Origin: Mugil cephalus | Lineage: Eukaryota; Chordata; Actinopteri; Mugiliformes; Mugilidae | Assembly (NCBI RefSeq): GCF_022458985.1 | Contig: NC_061777.1 | Location: 13,667,668 to 13,731,667 of the forward strand | Reading direction: 5' to 3' | DNA length: 64,000 nt | In this document: one piece after another, positions 1 to 13,900 of the stretch | How the letters are laid out: each line of letters begins with the position of its first letter | Numbering within the stretch: position 1 is the stretch's first letter | Notes under the pieces: model-generated | What the model saw: only the letters and a program-made list of their open reading frames with translations | Databases searched by the model: none | What the model was told of the DNA's origin: nothing | Program-made: the position numbers and the translations under genes

Positions 1-3000
1 GATTAGGGTTAGGGTAAGGAGCTGGGAAAAGCGAGGAAACGCTCCTAAGGCCGGTCAGTGGACTTACATGATCAAATGGCTTTGTAGCTAGATATAAGTA
101 GTAGTGATGGTGGCCTGCCTTTTGTGATTTTTAAGATAAGCTACACAGCTACTACGTCTGCATAATCCAACAACTATTAAATGTTCCTGTTGAAGCCAAC
201 AACGCCTCTTCACACAGTAAATCTGAGAAAACTTTAAACATGTCTCTCTGGCTCTTTGTTCCTTCTCCATGCAGCCACTTCTGTCTTTGTGCGTGCTACC
301 GCTTTCTAAGTTTACGTGCCATAGCTAACTAGATTTTGGAATTTGCAGCAAATGCTGACTCCATCTAAAGTCCGTTAGCATCAAGCTTGGCGCAACGCAG
401 AGAGAAGCTGCCGAAGAAGCACCAACCATCCGACCCGACTCGACCGCCTCACAGGGTTGAAGCTGACATGCTGCTGTCAGTCTGTTTAACAACTGTCTCG
501 GTGTCTGTAGGAATCCGAGCACAGATTCCTGTTCATCTTTATTGACTTCACCGCATCAGAGCAGTGCCGTCACGGAGAGAGAGAAAGAGGAAAAACAAAG
601 ACGGTGACTTCCCTTCCGTTTTGAGGTCATCGGAATTCATCTACGGTGACAGCGGCAGAAAAAAAGATCGACGTGAAGGAGGATGTCACCGAGACAAATT
701 GCACCATGAAGTGGGTCAGCTCTCCCGGGTGTGTTCGGAAAGAACGACGGTGACACAACTGAGCTACCATTTCACGGTTGCTTCGACATCTGTAACTTTG
801 TTTCTTTCGGTATTAATAACAAACTGTGGCACAATGAAAATTGGAATCTGTGGGCTCAGAATAAAAACTTTTACCCTCAGTCAGTACAAGCTTCTGATTA
901 GACACCTGAGATCACTGAGTATGAATATGGTCATGTCAGTCCTGCCTGTGTAATTTCCAGTGATGTATAATTATAAGTAAGGGTCTGGCTAAACAATATG
1001 ACACCCTGCAATTTCCCAACGAGACACAAAGCCCTATTACCAGAATGGGTTTTTTCCACGCAGCAGTGACCACAGAAAACAAAGGTCCCCTATGGAAAGT
1101 AGATAATGCATCATAGGGATGGGGACTGGCGAATGAGTCGAAATCAATGAATTGGTTTTGGTTAGGTTTTGGTTGGTTTTGGTTGGTTTTTTACCTCAAA
1201 AGTTTTACCTCAATGTCAGATTGTTGGAGAGATTCCATATTTGTGTAACAAAGAAAGTTAGAGGGCTCAGTAATTTAATTGGTGTTTTTGTATTTTCTGT
1301 CCCTTAAGGCAGTTTGAAAAGTGGTTCAGCACCGAGCTCGCCTCTGAACCGTCAAACCGTTCGGGAAGGATTGGTGAACGCGTGGGAATCCAAACGCGTT
1401 CGACACATTTACCGAGTGGTTGTGCTAATATTGGCCTCTGTCAAGTTTACTTTTTCTACCTCGTGCCACTTTTTCTTTCAGTCACAAACGCACACACGAG
1501 ACCGTACTCCACAAACCTCCTTTATCATTCCTGTCACTCACTGCGTGCGCCACAGTCATTACAATACAAAAGACAAGAGGTGGAGCTTTCAGTCAGTTTG
1601 GCAGACGTCAGCGGCCCTAACAAAGCCACTCGAAAGCATGTGTCACATCTTAGTCATTTTCTGAATGTCTGCATTCGTTACCCAATTTTCTACGCTGTGG
1701 TCTTTAAACGGAAGGATGTTACAGTGTTTATTGTACTTGCTTGGTGAGAGTAGCTCCGCTGGGACGGCTTCCTGTAACGGAGGAATGTGAAATCAGATCT
1801 GTTAACAAAACAAGCGCGTCGGCGCTGGATATACAATAGACGTTTGATGCCGAAAAAGAAGCTTCACATCTCTTGCGAATTTTAATAAACCCATAATCAA
1901 ACGTATTTTTTCTCTCAGGAGTGATGACTGGTTTAAAACAGATGTGCTGTGTGTGAGACTGATAGAAGAGCTAAGGAAATAACACTAGTGACCAACACGT
2001 CCCAAACCATTTCAGATGTGTCAAGTTAGATACGACCGGTACCTGAGACAAAGGGATCAAATGAAACCCACTGAAAGAGTCATTATTATTTCATGGTGAC
2101 TGAAAGATGTAGGTCTTCAGTAATACTACCCGGCGCTGCAGCAACGACATTGAGACACCTCCTGAATGGCAATTACTGTACGTGGCTGATTCCACGGCTC
2201 CAGCTTTCTATGTGCAACTTCTTTTTTTTCTCTTTTGTAAAATCCAAAAAAAAATGATTTGTCTGTGATTACTGGAGTGGTCCTGCCAAGGATTTAAGTT
2301 GAGGCTTAAGATAATCTCATCATTAATTCATATTTCTAATAAATTCAGTGTGCCCTTTAAATAATGCAGGATCTATTTTTTTCTTTTTTCTTTTTTTTTT
2401 GCTGGTTTTCAGAGAGCACTGAATTATTAATGTCTGCAGCAGCCATGACTGGGTTTAATAGATGAGGGCCCGCTCCCTCCTCTTCGTCTTTATGAGGGAC
2501 AGACCGGCCACAACCGACCGACACTCCTCTGGCTACTCGTCCACTGCATTAACTGTCTCTCAGGACATTTCATCGCCACTCGTTAAACACCAGCACGCTA
2601 TGTCATGTGCCGCTGCTGCCATGTGCAGCTCCGATCAGAGGCAAAACCCTCTGAACAGCACTTTGGCACAAAATCAGATGAGAAAAACATAACAGATACT
2701 GGGATCTTTTTAACGCAGACTGTGGACATAGAGATACGGAGAGTGACGGTGACTAAGCCAGCAGACGGGTAAATTCGGCGTGCAGCTGTGGTTGAGGTTG
2801 TGCCGTGCAGCCACGGAGCCGTACGTGATGGTGGCGTGGTGATTTCGATGAGGTTCTCAGGACCGGAGAAGGCAACTGCAGGCAGCAGCCAAGAGGGAGC
2901 AGTTGTCGGCGGCAGCGGTGTCTGCAATATTCATCACATGGCTGATGAGCAAAATTTTTGCAATCTCAATTTATAAATGCAATCTTTGTGTTGCTGCAGC

Positions 3001-6000
3001 ATTTTGCTCTACTGTGCTCTGTCTCTTAATCCCCATTGGCACCGAAGGCAATGGTGAACGGCAGTCATAAGGAGGAAAAGATTTATGTGCCGTATATTTT
3101 GACTTGCCCAAATTAAGATTTCAGCATTTGTGAGAAAAACATTCTTGTGCACAGCTAAATAAGCTAAAATCCATGTAGCATTTACAAAGCCCACAAAAGA
3201 ATTACTCACAACACGAGGCAGTAAAACGATCTTATGTAATGGCAGCTGCTTCCAAATGCTGCCAGCGGAGTGGGAAGCAAGTGTTTATTGGTTTAAAGGT
3301 CAAACTGAGTGCGCAGCTACTACACAAATCGTGTTATTTCTGTTTTGGATCAGTGGGAAATGTCTCAGAAAAGGAGCTGCGAGAAACAAAGTAAATAAAT
3401 AAAATATAAAGGGAGCGCCAGCGCGCAGGAAAACGAAAACTGAATCGATCAACGTCTTTTTAAAACGAGATTGCACCGCTGATCCCGTCGAGGGCCACCG
3501 GCCGCCGACGGGGACGAGTGGGTGCCGCGCAGACCATGAATCACAGCGCAGATCAATAGACATGACGTGTGATTATCAGCTGATGCCGTGTACAAGCACA
3601 ATCAGTAATATTCCAGCTGAAGGTGAGAAAAGGGGAAAAGGAAACAGTTGGGTTTTGTGGAAACTTTCAGCCCCAACTGTATCGATGCAAGTTGCACGTT
3701 TTGGTTGAATGATTGAAGAATGAACTCGAACAGTGGTTCATTCTGTCTGTGTCGTGTAAATATATGCAGTTGCGCTTACATTACAGTGGTGTGGAACAGA
3801 TTAAATAAAATGCTTAATCTGTTGGTAGTCTGAAAAAGCTCACAGTAGCATCTCTTTGGATAATCTATTAATTCAGGATTAAGTTAGGATTGAAGTTTAA
3901 GTGTATTTATGCCCCTTAGAGGATTAATCCTAATGATTGTTGACAATCCCCTGGCTTCTCCTGTGACACTCTAATGCTGCTATTAGGTTATATTTGTGCT
4001 TGTGGGTAAACTGTCTTAATATGAAAAACATTATGTCTGCTCATCATTAGCACGTTGTGATTGCTGACGCTGATATTGGCATTTACCGTGGCCGCTGCTT
4101 GGCAGCGTCTGGGTGTGAATTCACCATCTGAGGTGAAAATTTCCTCCAGGTTTCAGTTCAATCACACCAGAGAATTGGCGGGCTGATGGCGGCGCACGGG
4201 TGCTCAGGATTCTGGTGGGACTTCTCTCCCGGGCAGAATGATATTTCAACCGGCGGCCGGTTTGCTCCACATCATTATCTTGCTGAAAGACCCACTTCTT
4301 CTTTAGATAAATGAGTCCGGCTGTGGCAGCTTCTAACATCTAAAAGCGTGTAACCGGCAAACCATTATTATGAAATAGCCACAGCTACTGCAGTGTGTTT
4401 GTCATATCGTTCGTCAGAAATGAGCCTTCAAAATAAGATAACGGTCGCTTTAGCCTCTTTTTGACAGCAGGTCAGTTTAAAATACAGTAGGCAGCAATGG
4501 AACAAGAAGGCTACTTCAAAACAGCTGGTTGACGAGGACATGAGTAACACCAGTAAAGCTAAATGTATTTTTAACCATTCAGTGCTCAAACCGTTGGATG
4601 ATTCAGAAGCAGCTCTAGTATTAGACCACTTCTCAAATTGCCTTGAGCTACCAGACTCTTTTATCAAGTGTGGTCAGGAAAAGGGAACCTTTCATCGTTG
4701 TGTATGGGATTACAATAAAGTCGTATGTTTCTGCAGTGAGATAAAGAAAAAAAAGGAAGGGGGAAAAAAAAGAGTATACACCCACAACGTTAGACCTCAA
4801 GTCTTCCATACGGGGATTATATGATAAGGCTGATGCTTAAATTTATGCCTACCCATTTCTGCTTTCAGGTGACAATTAATATATTCTTAGCACTTCAAAA
4901 CATGCCTTGAAAAATGACTTTCTGACAATGCTCTATAAATTATCCAACCTTTATGTGGTACGTGTTGACTTTGTGTGGTCTCTTTTTCCATGCTCGTGAC
5001 TGACATCTAAACTACAGGGAACATCTACATTCTTTTAAGCAGCATGTGCGCCGCCGCACATTTTTCTTTTTACTCTGTCACGTTGCTGAGACATGTGACA
5101 AGTGAGCGGCGGCAACATGATTTCTCACGGAATCTCGTCATATTTAACCTCCTTTCTCGGACGGCTTTGTTTACAGCGCAAAAAAAAGCTCTTGGGGGAA
5201 ACTTCGCTTCTCCAGCACAAGGAGGTGATATGTGGGCTACATAAAATTATCTTTCAAAGACCGGTCCCTTGCTGATAAATAGGCCAGTGGAGATCAAAAG
5301 GAGCAATTTTCTCAGCGGCCGGCTTATTTGCCGGACTGCGTGCTCTCTGGGCTCACAACAACCGTTTGTCTGATGGTGACATGAAACAGGACCACCAGAA
5401 GTCGGTCGCAATCTGAAAAATTCTCTCTCCCCTTTCAGTCCACATCCCACGCATCCCCATGAGAGAGCACTGATATCACACAATGAGTCCATTATCATCT
5501 ATTTACTCCTGTTTTCTGCAGCCGAGGGGGGAGGTGGCTAGTGGTCACATTTGATAGCTGTAGGATTGTGGGAGTTTTATCTCTTTCACCACATGATATA
5601 TCTCCTACATGTGGCTAACAGCGTGTGTGTGTATGTGTGTCCTCATAAATTTGCACCCATGCAAAAATATTCTTCCACACAACGTCTCTAAACAAATCTG
5701 TAAAATCCATTTGCCCTCCTCAGTCAACAGACAATGTCTTTGGAGGTTGTTTGGCTACCGTCCCGTCCTGTCTGCTGGAGTCAGCATGAGTAATATCAGC
5801 TCTGCACACTGGTGATCTTAAGAGTGCGCCTCTAAGTTGAAGCCAGTTGCTGAGTCACCATGTCGAGGAGAGTAATTGTAGGTGACAGCACTACGGGCGA
5901 CAGCACAGACAACAACCGGCGCATGAATTGATGCTGCGGAAATATGCTGAGTCATTTCTGTTGTGTCAGCACAACATCCCTTAAAGACAGGCCAGCGTCA

Positions 6001-6640
6001 AACTTGTAATAGCAGAGTGGCTTACCCAGATAGCAGGTATTGAATCTGGCAGGGACTACACAGACTCTGGGTAAACTCACAGGTACAACAAACCCACAAC
6101 GTCTTTTCACTGAGAATTTTTTCCTTACATATCAGAAACTCCCTGTGTACCATCTGTGTGATGTCGTGTGTGTACCAACTTGCACGTAGATCTGTTTGTG
6201 CACATGCCCCTAAAGATCGGTGCAACGCAATTGCTCCAAGCCATTGATTTAACAACAGCGACTGTCAGGAACAGAGCGATAAAAGTGATTGAAGGGTACA
6301 GTTTACACGCAAGAAGGTTTCCGGTTAAAACAGAACGGATGATGAGCCCAGACCTGACTAGAAATCCTGCGTGAGCACGGACACACATGGCTGAGCATCT
6401 GGAGGTGGGTTTGAGAGGGCCTGTGCATTTAGGATTAAAATCAGAGTGCAGACCTCGCAAAAATAGTCTGTATTAATCAAATGTTGCAGTTCCAGTATGT
6501 CTCAGAAGAGAGAAAATTGTGAGATTATGTTTTGATAGATAGATGGATCAAAATGCTCGCATGTGCAAGGCCCTTACGTCTCATTCGGATTTTAATTTAG
6601 TTCCTCACACAAAAATCACTTTTAAGGTTCGACCTATCAG
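1..6640. other. upstream non-coding DNA, no gene recognised
   Basis: I read both strands and found no open frame resembling a known protein; the short open frames here (up to about 130 codons) have no domain, signal peptide or splice context. The first bases contain two TTAGGG units, too few to call a telomeric tract. Around 1150-1190 a short GGTTTTGGTT motif repeats imperfectly. The rest is ordinary mixed-composition teleost intergenic sequence. Distal regulatory elements may exist but cannot be recognised without cross-species alignment. Confidence 0.6.
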
Positions 6641-6960
6641 CGGGCAGCGTGTCATCTCACCTGTGTGGCCCAGAAAGCAGAGCGCAGAGCTGGGTGCATA
6701 CACAAAATGCGCCTCTGCATGCTCTGCTCTGCTGTGTCTCTTTAAGTACAGCAGGCAGTGCTGTTGGTCCGTTTGGGAGCGCAGGGCGCACGGTGCGGCG
6801 CTGCCTCTCCGCAGCGTCCAAGAGTCTTCCTCCTCATCGGACAGGCGACAGAAACGACAGGTCGACCCACCGCACGCACCGCAGCCGCGCTCTGACCCGA
6901 GCAGATGACTGGAGGGATTGAAACGGAGACGGGACCATGTCAGCGGGGCTTGTGTAGACT
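6640..6960 (+). promoter_or_regulatory. CpG-rich candidate promoter of wscd2
   Basis: This stretch is visibly richer in CG dinucleotides than the flanks, especially 6770-6905, and leads directly into a block ending in a consensus splice donor at 7291. No TATA box stands out, consistent with a CpG-type promoter. Assignment to wscd2 is inference: it is the next + strand gene downstream, and mammalian WSCD2 also has non-coding 5' exon sequence far from its start codon. A transcript of another gene or a non-coding RNA is possible. Confidence 0.45.
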
Positions 6961-7290
6961 GGAGAGCCTGGAAGGCCATTAACATTACTCCCCTCTTCTT
7001 CTCCGGTGGAAAGCTAGAAGCGCGTAGCGGTTTATCTGCGGAACAGTAGGCTCCGGCAGATTATTGAACCGCACCAAGGCTGTGCGAGCTAATGGGATTG
7101 ACAAACTAACGTTAGTTATCTGCGGCTGAAAGCAGCGACGGCAGCTTTCTGAGAGAACACGGTGCTGTTCATGTTTGCCTCAGTTATCGTGGAGATGAAA
7201 CATCATGCCCGAGCCTGAGAGACGAATATCATCAGGCGAGTTGCGTCCTGTGAACCATCCACTAAAACCTCATCCTGACGCATGTTTGAG
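6900..7290 (+). other. candidate 5' non-coding exon (wscd2 exon 1)
   Basis: The block ends in GAG|GTAAGT, a near-ideal donor with the intron starting at 7291, directly downstream of the CpG-rich segment. It contains several ATGs with no long open frame, as expected of untranslated sequence. The 5' boundary is not visible and is set loosely. If it belongs to wscd2, the 5' intron is about 19-20 kb. 5' RACE or RNA-seq junction reads would settle this. Confidence 0.4.
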
Positions 7291-7693
7291 GTAAGTTGAA
7301 GACATATTACCTCCTATTATAGAAATAGAATAAGGACATGTTTAGCGCTGCTGCCCAGAATAAGTCATGTGAAACTGAACAGCTGCTGGTTAGATTTGTG
7401 TTATAAAAGTCCTGATGGTCTCACAGCTGCTGTAACACCAGGAGTTATGGTCTATAGGCAGTGAATTAGACAAAAAAAAGAAAGAAATAAATTAATTTTT
7501 CCACCATTTATTGGTCACTGGCAATTGGAAATGAAAAAAGAAGCTACAACTTGACTATATAAAGACAGTTATAAAAAACCTCATAAACCTCATTTAGTTT
7601 AGATCTGCATTTTACAATTTTTTTTTATCTTTGTGTGGTGGATATCCAGGCCTCTCAGCTCTAGTTTAGTCAATTATCACATTCAATGCCCAG

Positions 7694-7724
7694 TAAAATA
7701 AATAAATAAATAAATAAATAAATA
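7694..7724. repeat. (TAAA)n microsatellite
   Basis: About seven uninterrupted AAAT/TAAA units; simple sequence repeat with no coding context. Confidence 0.9.
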
Positions 7725-8029
7725 GAAGCATTAGTGTAACCAGGTGCAGTTCTGGTGGCCCACAGACTGCGCCCTCATCATTTTCCCCCGAAGTGTGAAG
7801 ATGCTGGAATTCCATTAGAGCCCTCCTGCTAATTTCTAACCGGAGCTTTAAATCACACTCAGGGAAGCGGCAGAACCTGACCTGCATTCTCTCCCTCTCA
7901 TTTACCTCTTTGGTTTAGGAAACAGATTTAAGAATATTTCTGAGTGTGCATCGTGTTTGTGACTCTGACAAGAACACATTTAGTTCTACCTACTTAATTA
8001 AGATGGCTCATTGTGGCATGTGGAGTCCT

Positions 8030-8099
8030 CAGTGACTGTGACCTAAAGATTAAATCCTGAAAGAAAAATGTTTTTGTAAATCTGATGTTGAATTTCACG
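8030..8099 (+). repeat. duplicated 70-bp segment, copy 1
   Basis: Nearly the same sequence recurs in direct orientation at 8937-9007, with roughly six or seven mismatches over 70 bases. Both begin CTCAGTGACTGTGAC and end in GTTGAATTTCA. It is a local direct duplication or two copies of a short unrecognised repeat. Confidence 0.8.
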
Positions 8100-8936
8100 G
8101 ATAAAATATTACATATTATCATAATATTACATATTATATTATAAAAGGGAAATTAATGACATTTTTGTTAGAAATATTCAAGAATATAACGTGCCGTAAG
8201 TGACAATGGGATTAATTAATTATTCACTCTCAGTTGTGAAAACACATAACGTCCCAAGTTACTTTGCGTTACTTCAGTGAAATCATGCAAATTGTTCAGC
8301 CTTCAAATCCTCCCTCCCCCCGTTCTTGATGACCTTGGTGTACCGTAGATCACTGTATCAAGCCAACTGCTCATTGTGAAGTGTTGAAATGGAAGAAGAG
8401 CGCAGCGTTTGTTAAGATCGATCGCAGCGCTGTTAAAATCAATTGACGAATGGCACTAATTGCTCCTTCTGCTGCTATTTCAGCACTTGTCATGACAGTA
8501 AATAAAAAAGACACAGGGCATGACAGACCTCCTGTTATGGCAGTGGGAGCACGGCACTCATTTCAAAGCCACTGAATGTGGACCAGACTAAATCGATCCA
8601 TCCATGTCATAAGCGTCACTGCAAAATAAAACCTCTCTTTTTTTCCAGCTGGAAACCAAACAGTGCCGCGAGTTTCTGACACATTTTCATGTGGTTTCAG
8701 CTGTTTGTGCAGAAATCTGCAGAGGCTCGTTTAAAAAGATACGATCACATAGATGTTATTGTTATTAACAGTGGCTGTGTCATGCCGTGAGCTCGATTCT
8801 CCCGGAGGCAGAAGTGAACAGACGTCAGGGAAACATGCCAGCAGCTGAAGTTTATATCTGTAGACTTATTTATGAAAAAGAGGATGCAGTCCCCACTACT
8901 GCTGCTGCTAATGTGGTGAATAATCAAAGTCACAGT

Positions 8937-9007
8937 CTCAGTGACTGTGACGTAAAGATTAAATCCTAAAAGAAAAATATTTTTGTAGATCTGACGTTGA
9001 ATTTCAT
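8937..9007 (+). repeat. duplicated 70-bp segment, copy 2
   Basis: Direct partner of 8030-8099, about 0.9 kb downstream. No flanking terminal repeats are visible. Confidence 0.8.
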
Positions 9008-10055
9008 AGTTTCCCATTCAAGCGTAGCAGTGGCAACCCAGAAACGGTAGATATGAAGTCATTTGTGTAGCGGCTGGGAGGCCGACGGCTCGTTGAGGAG
9101 GCTTTTGAATTCCACCAGAGATTAGTCTCTCGATCCTCTCGGTGACCTCTCGAGGGCGTGCCTCGGATCAGATCCAGCGGCCGTGGGCTTGAAGATCGCT
9201 TCAGGAATTACAGCCTGCCTGCCGGTGGTGGCCGTTGCAGTGAACAGACAGTGGTGCAGTGTGTTGGGTGGACGGTGCACTCAATCATGATATATCACCA
9301 CGAAGAAAATATGTCAAGACTCTCATCAGAGCATTAACTACCCTGCTGTCTTCCCCAAACTTAAAGTTTCAGACTGTTTATAGTGTCTGACGTTCGAAAG
9401 CAGAACAGTGGTTTCCCACCGAGTTGCATCATATTCTACTTTTATTCAAGTGAACTCCAAACACAAAGGGTAATGTCTTCATCCATTATATTCTGCTATA
9501 ATAATTTAATAGCGTTTTCCTTGAAAGAAGGGACGATTTTCGAAAGAGGATAATCTTTAAAACTGTGTTGCGCATCTCAGCCAGATTTTCAGCTTATAGT
9601 CGGATTATTTTCCACACCAGACTTCTTCATGGATCCAGATAATGACTGCCTAGACAGAAAGACTGGAAGGCACCAGACAAAGCTGGGAAACCCCCAAACC
9701 TAATCTGTGACTCAAGTCGAAGGATTTCTTTATTAGGTGCAGACTGTAGATGCAAAAGTTGGCAGAACCAGCTGAAAAAAAACCCCAACAACATAAAAAA
9801 ACAACAACCCACAGCCACCAATACAGTAAATACAAGACAATCTACTGTATGAATTCCAGTTGTCGTATTGATTTTTCTGCTCTGACCAAAAAAAAAACAA
9901 AAAAAAGTTTCAGACTGCTCACATGCCGTTAGCAATGACTGGATATAATCTACTAAAAGCCAATTATATTTCTGTACTCAGACCTGCTGTTCAGGCTTTT
10001 CTGTAGAGACAGGAGCCCCGCTGCGTACATGTTTAATCTGGCCTAGGCTAATATG

Positions 10056-10056
<1 letters not shown>

Positions 10057-10089
<33 letters not shown>
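10057..10089. repeat. (TG)n microsatellite
   Basis: About 16 uninterrupted TG units. Confidence 0.95.
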
Positions 10090-10090
<1 letters not shown>

Positions 10091-10450
10091 TGTCAGAGAG
10101 CAAATGTTGGTGCGGGGATTGGATGTCGTCCATCCACCGACATATCCTGTCACGCAAGTGCAAGGCCGTTCAGAGAGAGTTTCCATTGGCGTTTTTCTTT
10201 TAAAAAGTTGGTGTATTCTTCTTTTGAAAATATCCTGGGTGCACACACATAATCACTGAGGTGTTACGATGGCATTCAGAGTTTTCTCAAATGTTCTGGC
10301 TTTGTTTTTGTGCAAAAAGATTAACAACCTCTTTCATTTACTGATGGTGGTCCTTCATTTTCTTTTCTGCTTTGCTGTGAAAACTTGTATCCATCTTATT
10401 TGCTACATGTATTCCCTGAGTCTTTGTTTGCTTTTCTTTAATAACACACA

Positions 10451-10905
10451 GATAAGGCATAACATTATGACCACCTTCCTAATATTGTGTAGGTCTCCCT
10501 TGTGCCTCCAAAACAGTTGTGACTCATCAGACATGGGCCTTCTAAGGGTGTCCTGTGGTGTCTGGTCTTTGGGTCCTGTGGGTTGAGGGGAGGGGCCTCT
10601 GTGGATCATCCCACAGATACTTGATCAGTTTGGGATCTAGTGAATTTGGAGGCCAGGTCAATGCCTTGTGCTGCTCTTCATGTTGTTTTTAGTTCCTAAA
10701 TCGTTTTTTTTGTGTGTGTGTCTGTGTCATTGCTATGGGGTGGGGGTGCCTGGTCTGGTCTGGGTGGGTGCTACATGTCTAAGTAACATCCACACAAATG
10801 CCAGGTCCAAAAGTTTCCCATCAGAAAATTGTACTGTCAAAAAATGGTGAATGTTTTTCTCTTCTCCTGTCAGTGGTTATAATGTTTTGGCTGAACAGCG
10901 TACAC
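10451..10905 (-). mobile_element. internally deleted Tc1/mariner-like element
   Basis: The left end carries GGCATAACATTATGACCAC and the right end the matching inverted form (GTGGTTATAATG followed by GGCTGA). These are degraded terminal repeats of a very common teleost Tc1-like family. The inside keeps fragments that in an intact element encode the C-terminal part of the transposase on the minus strand, such as the region specifying a PPNSP-L-P-type motif around 10640. The element is only about 450 bp, so most of the transposase gene is missing. It shares internal sequence and probably the same deletion with the copy at 24806-25236. Confidence 0.8.
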
Positions 10906-13900
10906 GTGTCTCTAATTAACCAGTTGTTTATATAATTTACAGTCCAGCAATATACTCATCCAATGTAGAAAACTACTGTCTTCTCCCAAGACGTTTAACC
11001 TGAAGTTGGACTATCACAACCTTTGCACTTCTTGACGAGGTCAGTCAAGGCCCCAACTGTGGCATCAACTCCGGCTCCCCTCAGACAAACCCAAACTCTC
11101 TGTTCGCCCTCGCCACCATCAAGCCTGACTCACAGCTGCCTGTCTGACACCAACCTCTCACAGGAGGAAGAAGGCTTTGACATTGGTATGTGTGAAGTCG
11201 TGAAGGAACAGAGTGTAAAATAAATTCAGCCAAAAAAAAAAAAGAGAGAGAGCGCTGGCGCAGCAGAAGATAAGCTGAGAGGAGTGATATAGAAAGACAC
11301 TTTTCTGTGGTCCATGGCTGACCTTGAGATGGTGCCAGTCATAGAGATTAACACATCACCGCTGTAATGGCTCACCTCGAGTAGCCGACCCTCTTGTTCT
11401 TTCTTCAACTTGATCCCTGCTTCACAAAAAGGCCTTTGTTGGTGTTAAACTGCTGGGCTCTGTGTTCTGGTCTTGCTGTACCAACAGAGGTCCAGCCTGG
11501 CAACAGGAGTGCCTTCAAGTAGAGAATTGTAGTTTTCCAACTCCACTTTTAGGAACTGGACGACAGACAATGGTCTGTGTGTTTCTTCTGAGAAATATTT
11601 ATCTGTGGGTAATATTCTACACATAATACGTTATTTCAGTTTCTAACATTAAAGTATGTTATCTTGAGTAAAAAAAATTAAAAAAAATAAATGAAATTTT
11701 GACAGTAGAGGTAACAAGGCATAATTTGTTTCCGGTGATGTTAAGGATGCTGGCCTAGGGGCGCCATTTAATGACAGCAAACATAAGGATTCTCTTCTTT
11801 TAAGCTCTATTAGATCGATAGAGGAGATATTACATCCATATTAATGAGGAACCCCGTGGTGTTTTCTCAGCTCGGAGAACATCAAGCGGCGTTAGTCGAT
11901 CTGTGAAATCACAGCCAGACGGCTCGGCGAAGAATTACGCAGACTTTTGCTTTAAAGAGGATGTCAGGATATTTTTTGAGGAGCCCTGTCCCAACAATGC
12001 CGCAATACAGTAGCGGGAGCCCCGTCGTGATAAAAAGTCTGAAGTAGAGGAGGCCCCTCTGGGTCTGTCAGCCTGTGCAGTCAGCGTCATCTTTGACTTC
12101 AGATCTCCTTTGAGCGTGCCGGGCCCTAATTGGGCTGTCACAGTCGTTGGGGTAATTTGTCAGGTTTCTGTGAAAGGCACTACTGGTCCAAATTCAAGGT
12201 GTGTATTATTTTGTTGTGCATCCACCGCAGGAATAGCAGATGCTTTTAAGCAGATAACTAGTTTTACTTATTTCCTGTGGGGAACATGGCATTAAAGGGT
12301 AAATAGTAACACTTCCTCATGATAGTTCTGCGCTCAGTAATTGCACCTACTGGGGATTTCGTCTGAAAGCAACAGTAACCAAGCCGCGCCTATTTATACA
12401 CACCTAAAGTAGGAGCTTATTATTCTTACACATGTTGTTCCATTAAATCAGAGCAGCGAGTAAAAGAGCACCCAGAGTCTATCCCCTTATCAGCTACTTT
12501 TCTGAATCTGGCAGTGAGCAGAGCACACACATGAGCGGTGCTAATGTTCTCCATCTGTCACGGCAACTGTTCAGGTTGGCTGGGATGTTGGGAACTATCA
12601 AACGCAGAAAATGAAGCACGCCTGGTCGGACGTGGGCCCATCGCCGTGCCATGTCAACCGTGATCGCCTCCGCTCTCACGGTGACGGTGCAGATGTTTTT
12701 CCCAGGTTGCCGAGAGGCCAGGATGGCTCCCACTTGGAGGCAATGGCGGCGGCAGCTCACTGACCCCAGGCCTCTCCTCAGTCAGCTGGCGACTTTAACA
12801 CCATGAGACTGAGCTGGAAACATGAGCTTTTGCCCTATTTTGAAGTGTAGTCCTTAGTAGATGCCTTCGTGCAGTGGTCTGATAATATTTCACCGTTAAG
12901 AAAACACAGTGTGTGCTCATGTGAATCCTTTTGAAACATCCTGGAACTGTTGATGATTACGTGAATTTCAGCTGTTTATCCATAACTTTGATATGTCTTC
13001 GCACTTGCTTGAGTAGTTTACACATCCTCAGTTTGCAGCTTGTGACGGCCGCCAGTTGGTGGGAGTTCGCTGCAGTCGGGCCTGTTATTTCTGGACGGTT
13101 ACTAGCATCAAATTAGTTTAAAGAGCCTGAAGTTTAATATTTATGTTTGTTCTTTACCTATTTATTTTACAGTAAATCACTGCTGAGCACTCTCCCAGAA
13201 TAACTAGACAGACTCCTACAGTCTCTTTCTGTCAGGTCTGCACCATAAAGAGTGCGTCAATTAATCTCAACAGTTTTAGATTTAAAAATGCTTCTTGTTT
13301 TCCGAGGTTTAATAGAGCCTTCTCTGTGATTTCTGCCTCCACCCTAGTCGAGTGGATTTGTGGGGCACTATTTGTTTGTTATCTTCAGAGCACTGAAAGG
13401 TTCAGCGCTAAAATATTTTCTGCACACGGTGCCCCTGCAATTCAAGAAAAACCACAGACCTCTCTGTGAAAGGTTTTCTTTGGAAGTACGTTCTAACTGA
13501 AGACAGAGTCCCTTTAAGTTCCAGGGGAAGAAATTCAAAACCTGAGCACAAAAAAAAAGACCAAACCTATCTGCGTGGTGAGAAGAGGAAAGTGAGAAAA
13601 TATGTTTTTTAGGGTTGAACAGACTATTTCAATAAACGCAACCACGTGCTGGGAGAAGAAAATAACTGAGCATCTCGCTGTTGCAATTTCAGAGATTTCT
13701 GTTTCTGCATCCCACACGCACGCAAAGTCCTCCTCTTTCTTCCTCTGCTTTAGAGATGTTGTTCCACATTGCATCAGAGCAACAGTGAAGCGCTACTGCG
13801 TGCGCTCGTCATATTTTATTCATCTTAGGAGGCTGCAGCAACGAGGCGCACAGCTTCCTGCCAGCCCAGCGCAGGCAGGCTGCTGTCAGACGCCCCAAAT

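Noticed and set aside
1..20. TTAGGGTTAGGG at the window start suggesting a telomere
   Set aside because: Only two units, followed by ordinary sequence; expected by chance or as a minor interstitial motif.
564..953. 129-codon + strand open frame near the window start
   Set aside because: Composition is not protein-like and no family is recognised; no promoter or splice evidence.
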